From assembly GCA_050874905.1 (NCBI GenBank), contig JBNMLP010000013.1, positions 1-64,000 on the forward strand: 64,000 nt of DNA. The letters are read 5' to 3'. Position numbers and translations under genes: made by a program. The notes under the pieces are model-generated. The model was given only the letters and a program-made list of their open reading frames with translations. It made no database searches and was not told where the DNA came from. Source of the DNA: NC2004 sp050874905. GTDB taxonomy: Bacteria > Bacillota > Clostridia > Lachnospirales > Lachnospiraceae. Below, piece by piece: positions 32,689 to 40,446 of the stretch; positions within the stretch are counted from its first letter, which is position 1, and each line of letters opens with the position of its first letter.

Positions 32689-33273
32689 ATGATGATCTGG
32701 AGATTGCAGAATTTCAAAAAAATGTTAAAAGAAGCATACAAAGGAGCAGGGCTGATCGTAGCCAAAAGAGGGACGGAGTACGTTCTGGCCAAGGAATGGA
32801 GCTGGGCGATGACGTTCAATGAATTTATCTTCGAAAAAGAATATAAAGCGGCAGTGATCGAACTGGCGGGAGACCTGCCGGAAGCCGGCGAGATATTAAA
32901 GGCGATGAAAGATGAACCGGTACAACATGAGCTTCCGGTAAGCAAATGGATCATGGACGGACTGCCGGAAAAAACGTGCGAGTCAGATATTACGCAGGTG
33001 GCGATTCGAGGATATAGAGTGGTGAGAGGCGGGCAGCATCTGCATATGGTCAACGAAAGCCACATTTCCGCGATTGACAAAGAAGGAGAAGAAAACGAAA
33101 AAGGGGAGATCGGAGCATCCGGCCTGATGCTGGATGAAGCAAGGCACATTGGATGCTTCTATACGAACTTGAGTACGTTCAAGTTTAGGATCGATGCAGA
33201 TGTGAGGGATCTGGATCAGGAGTTACTTATCAATTTGGAAAATGCGGACTGGGAGATTGAACAGGAGGTATAG
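32689..33273 (+). CDS. Phage protein of unknown function, 194 aa
   Basis: SD GAAAGGAGAG before tandem ATGs. Alpha/beta-looking product (LVAKRGTEYVLAKEW..; ARHIGCFYTNLSTFKFRID). It starts 12 nt after the PcfJ gene and ends 2 nt before the next, so it is part of the same operon. No family recognised. Confidence 0.55.
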   Translation: MMIWRLQNFKKMLKEAYKGAGLIVAKRGTEYVLAKEWSWAMTFNEFIFEKEYKAAVIELAGDLPEAGEILKAMKDEPVQHELPVSKWIMDGLPEKTCESDITQVAIRGYRVVRGGQHLHMVNESHISAIDKEGEENEKGEIGASGLMLDEARHIGCFYTNLSTFKFRIDADVRDLDQELLINLENADWEIEQEV

Positions 33274-33275
33274 AG

Positions 33276-34595
33276 ATGGACGAATTAAGCAAAGACACAT
33301 ATATCAGTTTCAAAAAGAAACTTGACGCAGCGATGCATCAGGCGGCGGAAGCCTTTGTGCAGATCGGTTACCTGCTCCGGAAAGCGAAGGAGACGGATGT
33401 ATTGACATCTTCGGGATACGATAACGTGAACGATTTCGCAAAAGGCGAATACGGTCTTTCGCCCGATCAGGTAAGCCGGTACATAGCTATCAACGAGCGA
33501 TTCAGCGTCGGAGGGTATGCTCCGGAGTTGCGCGATGACATGAAAGGGTATGGCATCGGCAAGCTACAGATCATGCTGACACTGCCGGACGAGGTAGTAG
33601 AGGTCATTCCGCAGGAAGTGACCAAACAGGAGGTAACAGAGATCCAGAAGGAAGTGAAACAGGAACAGAACATCACTGACATCGAAGTAATGCTGGAAGA
33701 ACCACAGACACAGCCTGCATATCTGGGCAGACCTATGGACCCACTGGAGAAGTTCTATGTGGAGTATTTCTATGAGCAGAAAATGAAATGGGCACGCCTT
33801 TACGATGCGCTGAATGTAGCATTGCCAGATGAATATGACAAAGAGGTGGCAAATGCCCTCTGTCCATCCGGTATCGGTGTGATCCGTGCGCGTGTACCGG
33901 GTGAAGGAATGATGATGCTTACCTTTAGAGGAAAGCAAAACAGCATCACGCTTTTAAATGTTCGAAGCGGAGAGAAAACAGAATATGCTTGGGACGAGCT
34001 GGCGCATCCATTTACAGAGATGTATATGAAACATATCGGAGACAAAGAGGAAGCGTGGTTTAATGCTTATAACGAGCATTTTACGGAACAAGCGGAAGAA
34101 TCGGAACGATCAGAGGAAAAAGCACAGGAAGTGGTGGAAGAATCGGAACGATCAGAGGAAAAAGCACAGGAAGTGGTGGAAGAATCGGAACAGCCAGAGG
34201 AAACGGAGCAGAAAAAAGAAGAAGTTGCACCGGTGCAATCGTTACCGGATAGAGAATCAAAGAGAGATAAAGGATTGACAACAGTTGAGGTCGTTCCGGG
34301 TGTAGAGGTGGAAATTGATGTAGAGAAAGCATCGGAAGCTGCAAAAAGGGAGCGTCTTAAAGGCGAAATACAAGCTGATAATGGGATGCATTGCACAGAA
34401 GAAATTACTGTGACTGAAAAAAATGTCAGAGATGAAGTTAGGATCCGACATCTGGAGGCAGCAGAAGGTGCGATTGCTGATATAAAGAGATACATGAAGG
34501 AAGAGAGATGGATGGATGCCATAGTCAGTGCAGAAGCATTGTCGCATTATCTGACGGAAGTGGTCAAGGAGGTGTGCGAGCATGGGGAAGAGTAA
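33276..34595 (+). CDS. Phage/mobile-element protein with acidic repeat linker
   Basis: 439 aa. N-terminal ~110 residues (AAEAFVQIGYLLRKAKETDVLTSSGYDNVNDFAKGEYGLSPDQVSRYI) look like a helical DNA-binding module found in Firmicute mobile elements. A central domain about 155-265 has GIGVIRARVPGEGMMMLTF. A Glu/Ser-rich linker with two and a half 14-residue repeats carries a TTGCACCGGTGCAA palindrome encoding APVQ. The C-terminus is helical. SD CAGGAGG. Function unknown. Confidence 0.6.
   Translation: MDELSKDTYISFKKKLDAAMHQAAEAFVQIGYLLRKAKETDVLTSSGYDNVNDFAKGEYGLSPDQVSRYIAINERFSVGGYAPELRDDMKGYGIGKLQIMLTLPDEVVEVIPQEVTKQEVTEIQKEVKQEQNITDIEVMLEEPQTQPAYLGRPMDPLEKFYVEYFYEQKMKWARLYDALNVALPDEYDKEVANALCPSGIGVIRARVPGEGMMMLTFRGKQNSITLLNVRSGEKTEYAWDELAHPFTEMYMKHIGDKEEAWFNAYNEHFTEQAEESERSEEKAQEVVEESERSEEKAQEVVEESEQPEETEQKKEEVAPVQSLPDRESKRDKGLTTVEVVPGVEVEIDVEKASEAAKRERLKGEIQADNGMHCTEEITVTEKNVRDEVRIRHLEAAEGAIADIKRYMKEERWMDAIVSAEALSHYLTEVVKEVCEHGEE
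34095..34202 (+). repeat. 42-bp tandem coding repeats
   Basis: Two identical 42-bp units (34095, 34137) and a diverged partial third (34179) encode EESERSEEKAQEVV. Confidence 0.9.
34225..34238. repeat. Palindrome TTGCACCGGTGCAA, copy 4 (in a gene)
   Basis: Perfect 14-bp palindrome in the linker of the 33276-34595 gene; again encodes APVQ. Confidence 0.9.
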
Positions 34596-35022
34596 GTACG
34601 ACGTCCGGAACATTCGGACATACTATAACGACAACTACTGCGGTGTATGGACAGTCAGAGAGCTGTCCGAAGAACTGGACTTGGAGCCCAGGAACATCGT
34701 AAATCACGCCAAAAAAGAGAAACCACTGGATAGACTGCTATTCAAAACAGGAATTACCCAAAAAGACACAAAGCATAACCAGAAATGCCGGAAACGCTTG
34801 GGAGAGATGATGGACTGGTGTAAGGATATTGCCTTGCCAGAGTCAAAGGAGCAGGCAGCAGAACAAGTAGAGTCGGAACAAGCAGAGCCGAAAGAAGAAC
34901 AAAAGGAAACGAAAGGGATTCCATGGGAACGGCATATCGTGAAAGATAAGCCGAAGATGACAGAATGTCCGTATTACCTAAATGACTCCGGGAGGGAGGA
35001 ACGGCCATGGCTAAATCGATAA
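34582..35022 (+). CDS. Phage HTH-like protein of unknown function
   Basis: 146 aa; overlaps the previous gene by 14 nt (SD GGAGGTG). Residues 8-50 (YYNDNYCGVWTVRELSEELDLEPRNIVNHAKKE) look like a helix-turn-helix. The linker is acidic, and the end has a Cys/Tyr/Pro-rich segment (TECPYYLND). Confidence 0.55.
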   Translation: MGKSKYDVRNIRTYYNDNYCGVWTVRELSEELDLEPRNIVNHAKKEKPLDRLLFKTGITQKDTKHNQKCRKRLGEMMDWCKDIALPESKEQAAEQVESEQAEPKEEQKETKGIPWERHIVKDKPKMTECPYYLNDSGREERPWLNR

Positions 35023-35306
35023 TGGAAGATCCGGAGGTCAAGACATGCTATGCCTGTGGATGCTATGCCACACAGGGCTTCATGCATGTACATCACGTAT
35101 TTGGCGGATCAAATAGAAGATGGTCAGAAAAATTCGGGTTGAAAGTCCACCTCTGCTACGTTTGTCACGAAGACAACGAGAAAGGTGTACATGGGCGGAA
35201 CAAGGAACTTGCGGAGCGGCTTCACCGGGAAGGTCAGGCCGCATTTGAGCGGGTACATGGGGATCGCAATGTTTTCATGCAGATATTCGGAAAAAATTAT
35301 CTTTAG
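35007..35306 (+). CDS. HNH-like phage nuclease-fold protein
   Basis: 99 aa; CYACGCYATQ..HVHHVFGGSNRRWSEKFGL..LCYVCHEDNEKGVHG has the CxxC..HH..N..CxxC..H arrangement of HNH proteins associated with phage recombination genes. SD GGGAGGAAC. Possibly a nickase or junction enzyme; the role is inferred from the motif. Confidence 0.7.
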   Translation: MAKSIMEDPEVKTCYACGCYATQGFMHVHHVFGGSNRRWSEKFGLKVHLCYVCHEDNEKGVHGRNKELAERLHREGQAAFERVHGDRNVFMQIFGKNYL

Positions 35307-35317
35307 AAGGAGAGAAT

Positions 35318-35785
35318 ATGGAAAACAGATATTTATTCAAGGCAAAAAGAATTGATAACGGGGAATGGGTGGAAGGATATTTAATTTATTCAAATAAGGA
35401 TTGTTATATATGTGAAAAGCCTTATGAGTGTATGGACGAATATTCTTCACTCAATGGGCAGTCTTACGGATTTGGCGGTTTTAAGTTGGTAGACCCATCA
35501 ACCATCTGCCAATGCACAGGATTGAAAGACAAGGACGGTAATCTGATTTGGGAGAATGATATTGTAAAAGACTTATTTAGTGATGCTTGTGCACAAATCA
35601 AATACGGCAGTTATCAGAGTTGCTTTGATAGCACCAAAACTGAACATGTTGGATTTTATGTAGACTGGTCAGGCAAGTGTACTAAAGGATACAGAAAAGA
35701 TTTAGGTTATTGGATAAATATGGTTAATGCAGAGGTTATCGGCAACATATTTGACAATCCTGAGTTGTCAGAAAGCGAGGGATAA
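35318..35785 (+). CDS. YopX-family phage protein
   Basis: 155 aa. RYLFKAKRIDNGEWVEGYL.., STICQCTGLKDKDGNLIWENDIV.. and ..VIGNIFDNPELSES are characteristic of the YopX family, widespread in Firmicute and Bacteroidete prophages with unknown function. SD AAGGAGAG. Confidence 0.88.
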   Translation: MENRYLFKAKRIDNGEWVEGYLIYSNKDCYICEKPYECMDEYSSLNGQSYGFGGFKLVDPSTICQCTGLKDKDGNLIWENDIVKDLFSDACAQIKYGSYQSCFDSTKTEHVGFYVDWSGKCTKGYRKDLGYWINMVNAEVIGNIFDNPELSESEG

Positions 35786-35786
35786 T

Positions 35787-36074
35787 ATGACAAAGAGTGA
35801 AAAACTAATACGCAACGAAGCAGAAGCTATTGAATGTCTCAAAAGCAATAAGCCGACAAGTCGCTATCTGATGTTACAAGAGTCTGTCGATATGGCAGTA
35901 GAGGCGCTTGAAAAGCAGATCTCGAAAAAACCATCTTATGAAGGCGATGGATACGCAGATGGACATCTTGTATACGACGTATGGATCTGTCCTTGCAGTG
36001 GAAAGCGTTATGAGGTTGATTATGATAACTATGACCACTGCCCGAATTGCGGGCAGAAAATAGATTGGAGGTGA
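35787..36074 (+). CDS. Zinc-ribbon phage protein
   Basis: 95 aa; start 35787, one base after the YopX stop. The C-terminal half has CPCSGKRYEVDYDNYDHCPNCGQ, a zinc ribbon common in small phage proteins. N-terminal helix. Function unknown. Confidence 0.7.
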   Translation: MTKSEKLIRNEAEAIECLKSNKPTSRYLMLQESVDMAVEALEKQISKKPSYEGDGYADGHLVYDVWICPCSGKRYEVDYDNYDHCPNCGQKIDWR

Positions 36075-36077
36075 AAC

Positions 36078-36608
36078 ATGGAACTAAAGCAACTAACCGA
36101 AGAAGTGTGCAAATTGCTGGGAGTAAAGGGTGCGGATGAAATAACTGATCGGCTGTATGAAATCGTAACACACAATGAAACCGAATTTTACGAGAAATTT
36201 GCAAACATTGTAGATAACGATCTGGATACAGATTGGCTGCAAATGATATTTCAGTATTACCAAGCAGATCGGGAAAGCAAAAAGCAGGATTATACGCCTA
36301 GATGCATAGCAAAGCTAATGAGCGTACTTGCAGGGCAAGAACGCTGCGTAATGGATTTATGCGCCGGGACCGGAGCGTTGACGATACAATGTTGGAAGAT
36401 GGACAAAGAATCATATCATGTGATGAGAGAGGTAGATCAAAACGTAATACCGTGGTTGCTGTTCAATATGGCGGTAAGAAACATAGATTGCGAAGTGTAT
36501 CACGAAGATGCATTGCAGCAAAAGCTGTATGCTTTGTATAGGGTATACAAAGGCGAGAAATTTGGAACATGTGAGGTGATATATCAAGATGAGTGTATGC
36601 ATATCTAA
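36078..36608 (+). CDS. N6-adenine DNA methylase, N-terminal half (motif I)
   Basis: 176 aa. It carries the SAM-binding motif I (VMDLCAGTGALTIQ, near residue 92) after a helical region with YTPRCIAKLMS typical of HsdM-like N6 methylases. It ends before the catalytic motif IV, which is supplied by the next gene, overlapping 20 nt in another frame. The pair should assemble into one enzyme methylating adenine in DNA, probably to protect phage DNA from host restriction. Confidence 0.75.
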   Translation: MELKQLTEEVCKLLGVKGADEITDRLYEIVTHNETEFYEKFANIVDNDLDTDWLQMIFQYYQADRESKKQDYTPRCIAKLMSVLAGQERCVMDLCAGTGALTIQCWKMDKESYHVMREVDQNVIPWLLFNMAVRNIDCEVYHEDALQQKLYALYRVYKGEKFGTCEVIYQDECMHI

Positions 36609-37587
36609 CCCGCCGTATAACATGAAATGGAATGTACCGGAGGATGCGAGTGATCAAAGACGCTTTCGGGCATGTGTGCCACCGGCTTCCAATGCCAATT
36701 ATGCGTTTGTATTAAGCGCACTGGAAGACACGGATCGATGCGTATTTCTATTGCCCGGCGGAGTGTTAAGCGGCGGAACGAAAGAAGAAGAGGAGATACG
36801 AAAGCACCTTGTGATGTGTAACTATGTGGAAGCAGTGCTGCTTCTTCCCGGAAACATGTTTGAATCCACAAACATACCAACATGCATTTTGGTGTTGGAC
36901 AAGCGGAGAAAAACGAACTTAGTAGAGATGATAGATCTTAGAAGGCAATGCCTTAAAGAGGAAAGAGAACAGCGCGGGCAATACGGAGGGGCAAGTCACA
37001 CAAAAAGAGTGTACAAGAAGATGGTGAATGTGATTCCGGATGAAACAATAGCAGAGGCAGCAGGGTACATAAAAAGCAATGCCAATATACCAAGTGTATG
37101 CCGCTCTGTACTCACGTTTGAGATCGAACAAAATGACTATGATTTAAGGCCAAGCAGGTACATAGAGTTTGCAACAGAGGAAGAACCGCACAGATCCTAC
37201 AAGGACATTGTGGAAGATATAAACAGGATCATCAGAGAAAAAAATAATTGCAAACTCACGATAAATGAATCACTGGGGCGCAAAATAGGGTTGGATCTGG
37301 AATCATTAACACGAAAAGATGATAATGAAGGACTAAATGAATTGCTTTCCAAACTGGGCGCAGATGCTTTGGAAGAGAGTGACTATTTCAGAACGTCAAA
37401 GAAAGCCAATGAGGTAAAATTTGAAAATGGAAGCAAAGAAAAGGTGTCAAGCATATTTGTCATGATGTTTAACACATGGAAACAGCATATCTATTATCTG
37501 AATGAAGAAGAAAACAGATTACTGATAGAGCTGAGAGATGCACTATTGCCGGAACTAATGAACGGAACGATAGATATGGATGAGTAG
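36589..37587 (+). CDS. N6-adenine DNA methylase, C-terminal half (NPPY) with HsdS-like tail
   Basis: 332 aa. Catalytic motif IV NPPYNMKW occurs at residues 7-14, immediately after the start, followed by PASNANYAFVLSAL and FLLPGGVLSGG, as in type I-like methylases. The C-terminus NRLLIELRDALLPELMNGTIDM resembles the helix end of type I specificity (HsdS) subunits. The start codon lies inside the end of the motif I gene. Confidence 0.78.
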   Translation: MSVCISNPPYNMKWNVPEDASDQRRFRACVPPASNANYAFVLSALEDTDRCVFLLPGGVLSGGTKEEEEIRKHLVMCNYVEAVLLLPGNMFESTNIPTCILVLDKRRKTNLVEMIDLRRQCLKEEREQRGQYGGASHTKRVYKKMVNVIPDETIAEAAGYIKSNANIPSVCRSVLTFEIEQNDYDLRPSRYIEFATEEEPHRSYKDIVEDINRIIREKNNCKLTINESLGRKIGLDLESLTRKDDNEGLNELLSKLGADALEESDYFRTSKKANEVKFENGSKEKVSSIFVMMFNTWKQHIYYLNEEENRLLIELRDALLPELMNGTIDMDE

Positions 37588-37635
37588 CACGTCCGAAAGG
37601 ACTTATTATCACACAGTAATATGCCATGATGCATA

Positions 37636-37653
37636 CGCTCCCTTCGGGGAGCG
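37636..37653 (+). promoter_or_regulatory. UUCG-capped hairpin in a leader
   Basis: CGCTCCC-TTCG-GGGAGCG, a very stable tetraloop hairpin 5 bp before the SD of the gene at 37668. A smaller stem GTCC-GAAA-GGAC lies at 37591-37602. Confidence 0.6.
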
Positions 37654-37667
37654 AGAAAGGAGAAGGA

Positions 37668-38099
37668 ATGAAGGTATATATAAGCGGACCCATTACAGGG
37701 GTAAAAGGATATATGAAACACTTTGCCGATGCTGAAGCAGAGATTATGGCAGCAGGATACACGGCAATCAATCCTGCAAAAGTGAATGCCATGTTACCGC
37801 CAGAGTTATCTCACGCAGATTATATGGCAACAAGCATAGCCATGCTGTCGATATGCGATGTTATCTACATGCTTCCAGGATGGCAGGAAAGCAGAGGGTG
37901 TAGCATTGAGTTTGAGTATGCGTACGAAAACGGCATCACGATATGCTTCGCCAAGGAACAGAATAGAGACGGTCTAGTTGAAGGAGTAGAGTTCGGCAAG
38001 GATTTTGGGATGGAGATAGATGCAACTGATATGGAGGAATACCAAAAACGTGTATTACACTTTCCTGAAATGTGTAGTACACAATCCCAAAATGTGTAA
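37668..38099 (+). CDS. DUF4406/nucleoside deoxyribosyltransferase-like protein
   Basis: 143 aa; MKVYISGPITGVKGYMKHFADAEAEI..GYTAINPAKVN..LPPELSHADYMATSIAMLSICDVIYMLPGWQESRGCSIEFEYA is the DUF4406 pattern, related to nucleoside 2-deoxyribosyltransferases. Possible nucleotide salvage. SD AAAGGAGAAGG. Its last 50 bp overlap an array of regulatory-looking dyads. Confidence 0.75.
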   Translation: MKVYISGPITGVKGYMKHFADAEAEIMAAGYTAINPAKVNAMLPPELSHADYMATSIAMLSICDVIYMLPGWQESRGCSIEFEYAYENGITICFAKEQNRDGLVEGVEFGKDFGMEIDATDMEEYQKRVLHFPEMCSTQSQNV

Positions 38100-38126
38100 T
38101 ACACAATTTGAATTGTGTAATAACCT
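38050..38126. promoter_or_regulatory. Array of four TGTGTA-n-TACACA dyads
   Basis: Centres at 38055, 38077, 38099 and 38120, i.e. 22, 22 and 21 bp apart; two are perfect (TGTGTAGTACACA at 38071-38083, TGTGTAATACACA at 38093-38105), the outer ones partial. The array overlaps the end of one gene and precedes the candidate late regulator. Confidence 0.75.
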
Positions 38127-38154
38127 ATACACATTTCTTAGAGGAGGTGATGTA

Positions 38155-38424
38155 GTGGATAGGAACAGGAAGAATGAGCTGAAGCGGTTTTGCTGGCAGT
38201 ATGCAAAGTTCCGGAGAAACAGGGACGATAGAAAGGTGCAGATGATAGAGGATGCGATGCACCAGGCAGCAGAACCATGGCTATATGCCTACACATTAAA
38301 AGCAGTCACACAAGGTATTCCATATGAGAAGTTGAATGCCCAAACGAGAGTGCCATGCAACAAGAACATGTTTTATCGCACGATCAACCGCTTTTATCTT
38401 ATCCTTGATAAGTTACGAGATTAA
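38155..38424 (+). CDS. Candidate late-gene regulator, 89 aa
   Basis: GTG start with GAGGAGGTGATG upstream. Basic, helical product (MDRNRKNELKRFCWQYAKFRRN.., NKNMFYRTINRFYLILDKLRD). Position, last early gene directly before the terminase with its own terminator, is where Firmicute phages encode ArpU/RinA-type late activators; sequence similarity to those is not clear by eye. A partner for the three late-promoter motifs would be expected here. Confidence 0.5.
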   Translation: MDRNRKNELKRFCWQYAKFRRNRDDRKVQMIEDAMHQAAEPWLYAYTLKAVTQGIPYEKLNAQTRVPCNKNMFYRTINRFYLILDKLRD

Positions 38425-38450
38425 AAAGATAGCCGAAAGGCTATTTTTTT
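38423..38450 (+). terminator. Early-operon terminator
   Basis: GATAGCC-GAAA-GGCTAT followed by seven T, just after the 38155 gene. Confidence 0.9.
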
Positions 38451-38469
38451 AATGCAATCAAATCAAAAT

Positions 38470-38501
38470 GTGGAAAAACGGAACGGAAAAGTTGCTAAAA
38501 T
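38470..38501 (+). promoter_or_regulatory. Late promoter motif, copy A (terminase operon)
   Basis: GTGGAAAAACGGAAC (38470-38484) and an extended -10 TTGCTAAAAT (38492-38501) at the same spacing as copies at 44964 and 58772. No normal -35 is present. Confidence 0.7.
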
Positions 38502-38531
38502 TTTAAAAAACAGGGAAAGGAGGCAGCGTAT

Positions 38532-39074
38532 ATGACAAAAAAAGAAAAGGTTTTTATCGACGAGTATATGGTGGACTTCAATGGCACGCAGGCGGCGATA
38601 CGTGCAGGCTACAGTCCAAAAACAGCAGGTGTCATTGCCAACGAAAACCTAAAAAAACCTAAGATCAAAATGGAGATAGAAAAACGGTTGGCAGATCGTT
38701 CTAAAAGGACTGGTATCACGGCAGAAAGAGTGCTGATGGAATATGCCAAGATTGCATTTCTTGTACCCAGCAATGTGGTTGACCTAAAGACGGGAGAGAT
38801 CAAGGAAGGTGCGACACAAGAAGATCTAAGTGCGATTGCAAGTGTGAAGGTAAAAAAGACATCGGGAGAATCAGCAGACACGGAAGAGCGTGAGATCAAG
38901 TTTGCAAACAAGATCCAGGCATTGAATGTCCTGTACAAATACCTCGGTATGGATGTGATCAAGATTGACATAAAGAGTGAGGAACAGAGTGCGGCAATGA
39001 ATAACATCTCGTCCATCCTAGAGCAGATGCAGAAGGCAAAGAGTTCAGATATAGCAGGTGATAAGAATGAGTAA
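38532..39074 (+). CDS. terS: Terminase small subunit
   Basis: 180 aa; KKEKVFIDEYMVDFNGTQAAIRAGYSPKTAGVIANENLKKPKI is the Terminase_2 (PBSX-type) N-terminal HTH that recognises the packaging site; the C-terminal helices bind the large subunit. SD AAAGGAGG. First late gene. Confidence 0.93.
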   Translation: MTKKEKVFIDEYMVDFNGTQAAIRAGYSPKTAGVIANENLKKPKIKMEIEKRLADRSKRTGITAERVLMEYAKIAFLVPSNVVDLKTGEIKEGATQEDLSAIASVKVKKTSGESADTEEREIKFANKIQALNVLYKYLGMDVIKIDIKSEEQSAAMNNISSILEQMQKAKSSDIAGDKNE

Positions 39075-40446
39075 CTTAGTGCTATCACCCAAGTACATTG
39101 ACTTCTTGAAGGTGGATACCGAGAGGGAATATCTGGAAGGAACGACGGCAGCAGGCAAGACTACTGTAGGTATCTTTAAATTTATGCTGAAGGTCGCGGC
39201 AAGCCAAAGGAAATATCACGTCATTGCTGCAGCAGATGTTGGAACAGCAGAAAAGAACCTGATCAATCCGGAAAATGGATTACTGGAACAATTTGATCCA
39301 CTGGCTGTGTACTATCCATCCGGCCATTCCTCTATTAGCATCCCACATATCGAATTTTCCACCAACAATGGGACAAAGATCATATACATTGCCGGGTATG
39401 ACAACAAGTCCAAATGGAAGAAGGTGCTGGGAAGCCAGTCAGGATGTGTCTACATTGACGAGGTCAACACGGCCGACATGGAGTTTTTACGGGAGATTTC
39501 CCACCGGTGCGACTATATGATGACAACATCGAATCCGGACAGTCCTGATCTGGATGTATATAAAGAGTTTATCAACAAGTCACGACCACTAAAACAATAT
39601 GTATCACAATACCCTGCAGAGCTGTTAAGGCAGTTGGATGCTTCGCCGCAAAAAGGATGGGTACATTGGTACTTTACCTTTTATGACAACGCTGCGCTGA
39701 CCAAAGAGGATATCGAGCGAAAGATCAGATCCGTTCCTAAAGGCACGAAGATGTACAAGAACAAGATCCAAGGTCTGCGTGGTCGTGCTACAGGACTGGT
39801 GTTTATCAACTTCGACGAACAGGTGCATATCAAAGATAAAGATTGGGCAAAGCAGTTTTGCACAAAAGAGCCCGGAAAGGAACATTTCGTTAAATTTTCC
39901 GTGGGCATTGATACCGCATATTCACAGAAGTCGCCGGATACCATTGCTATAGCCTTTCTCGGCATTACGAACAGAGGAAAGCTGATCGTGCTGGACGAAC
40001 GCGTATATAACAACGCAGAGCTCGGCACACCACTGGCACCATCCGATACTGTTCGGAATCTGGTGGACTTTGTGCGCCGCAACACGGAGGAATGGGGAAT
40101 GTGCCACTACATCTTCATTGATTCCGCAGACCAGGCGACCAAAACAGAGTACAAAAAATACAAGCGAAAAGATCAGACGTGCACCTACAAGATGGAGGAC
40201 GCATGGAAGAAAACCACGATAGTGAGCAGGATCAACATGCAGATAGGGTGGTTTCATCATACCGAAGAGAAAGAACCGGATATGTATGTGTTAAGCCACT
40301 GTACCAACTACATAAAGGAGCTGAACACATATAGCTGGAACGAAGAAAAAGACAATGAACCGGAAGATGGCAACGATCATATGGTAAATGCCGTGCAATA
40401 TGGTTTTCTGCCATACAAAGACAAGATAGGAGTGACAACACGATGA
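39067..40446 (+). CDS. terL: Terminase large subunit
   Basis: 459 aa; the packaging motor. ATPase Walker A GTTAAGKT (near 27), Walker B CVYIDEVN, then an RNase H-like nuclease with GIDTAYS and FIDSADQAT acidic residues. PBSX/Terminase_3 type. ATG 39067 follows AGGTGAT; the GTG at 39058 is an alternative. Overlaps terS by 8 nt. Confidence 0.94.
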   Translation: MSNLVLSPKYIDFLKVDTEREYLEGTTAAGKTTVGIFKFMLKVAASQRKYHVIAAADVGTAEKNLINPENGLLEQFDPLAVYYPSGHSSISIPHIEFSTNNGTKIIYIAGYDNKSKWKKVLGSQSGCVYIDEVNTADMEFLREISHRCDYMMTTSNPDSPDLDVYKEFINKSRPLKQYVSQYPAELLRQLDASPQKGWVHWYFTFYDNAALTKEDIERKIRSVPKGTKMYKNKIQGLRGRATGLVFINFDEQVHIKDKDWAKQFCTKEPGKEHFVKFSVGIDTAYSQKSPDTIAIAFLGITNRGKLIVLDERVYNNAELGTPLAPSDTVRNLVDFVRRNTEEWGMCHYIFIDSADQATKTEYKKYKRKDQTCTYKMEDAWKKTTIVSRINMQIGWFHHTEEKEPDMYVLSHCTNYIKELNTYSWNEEKDNEPEDGNDHMVNAVQYGFLPYKDKIGVTTR

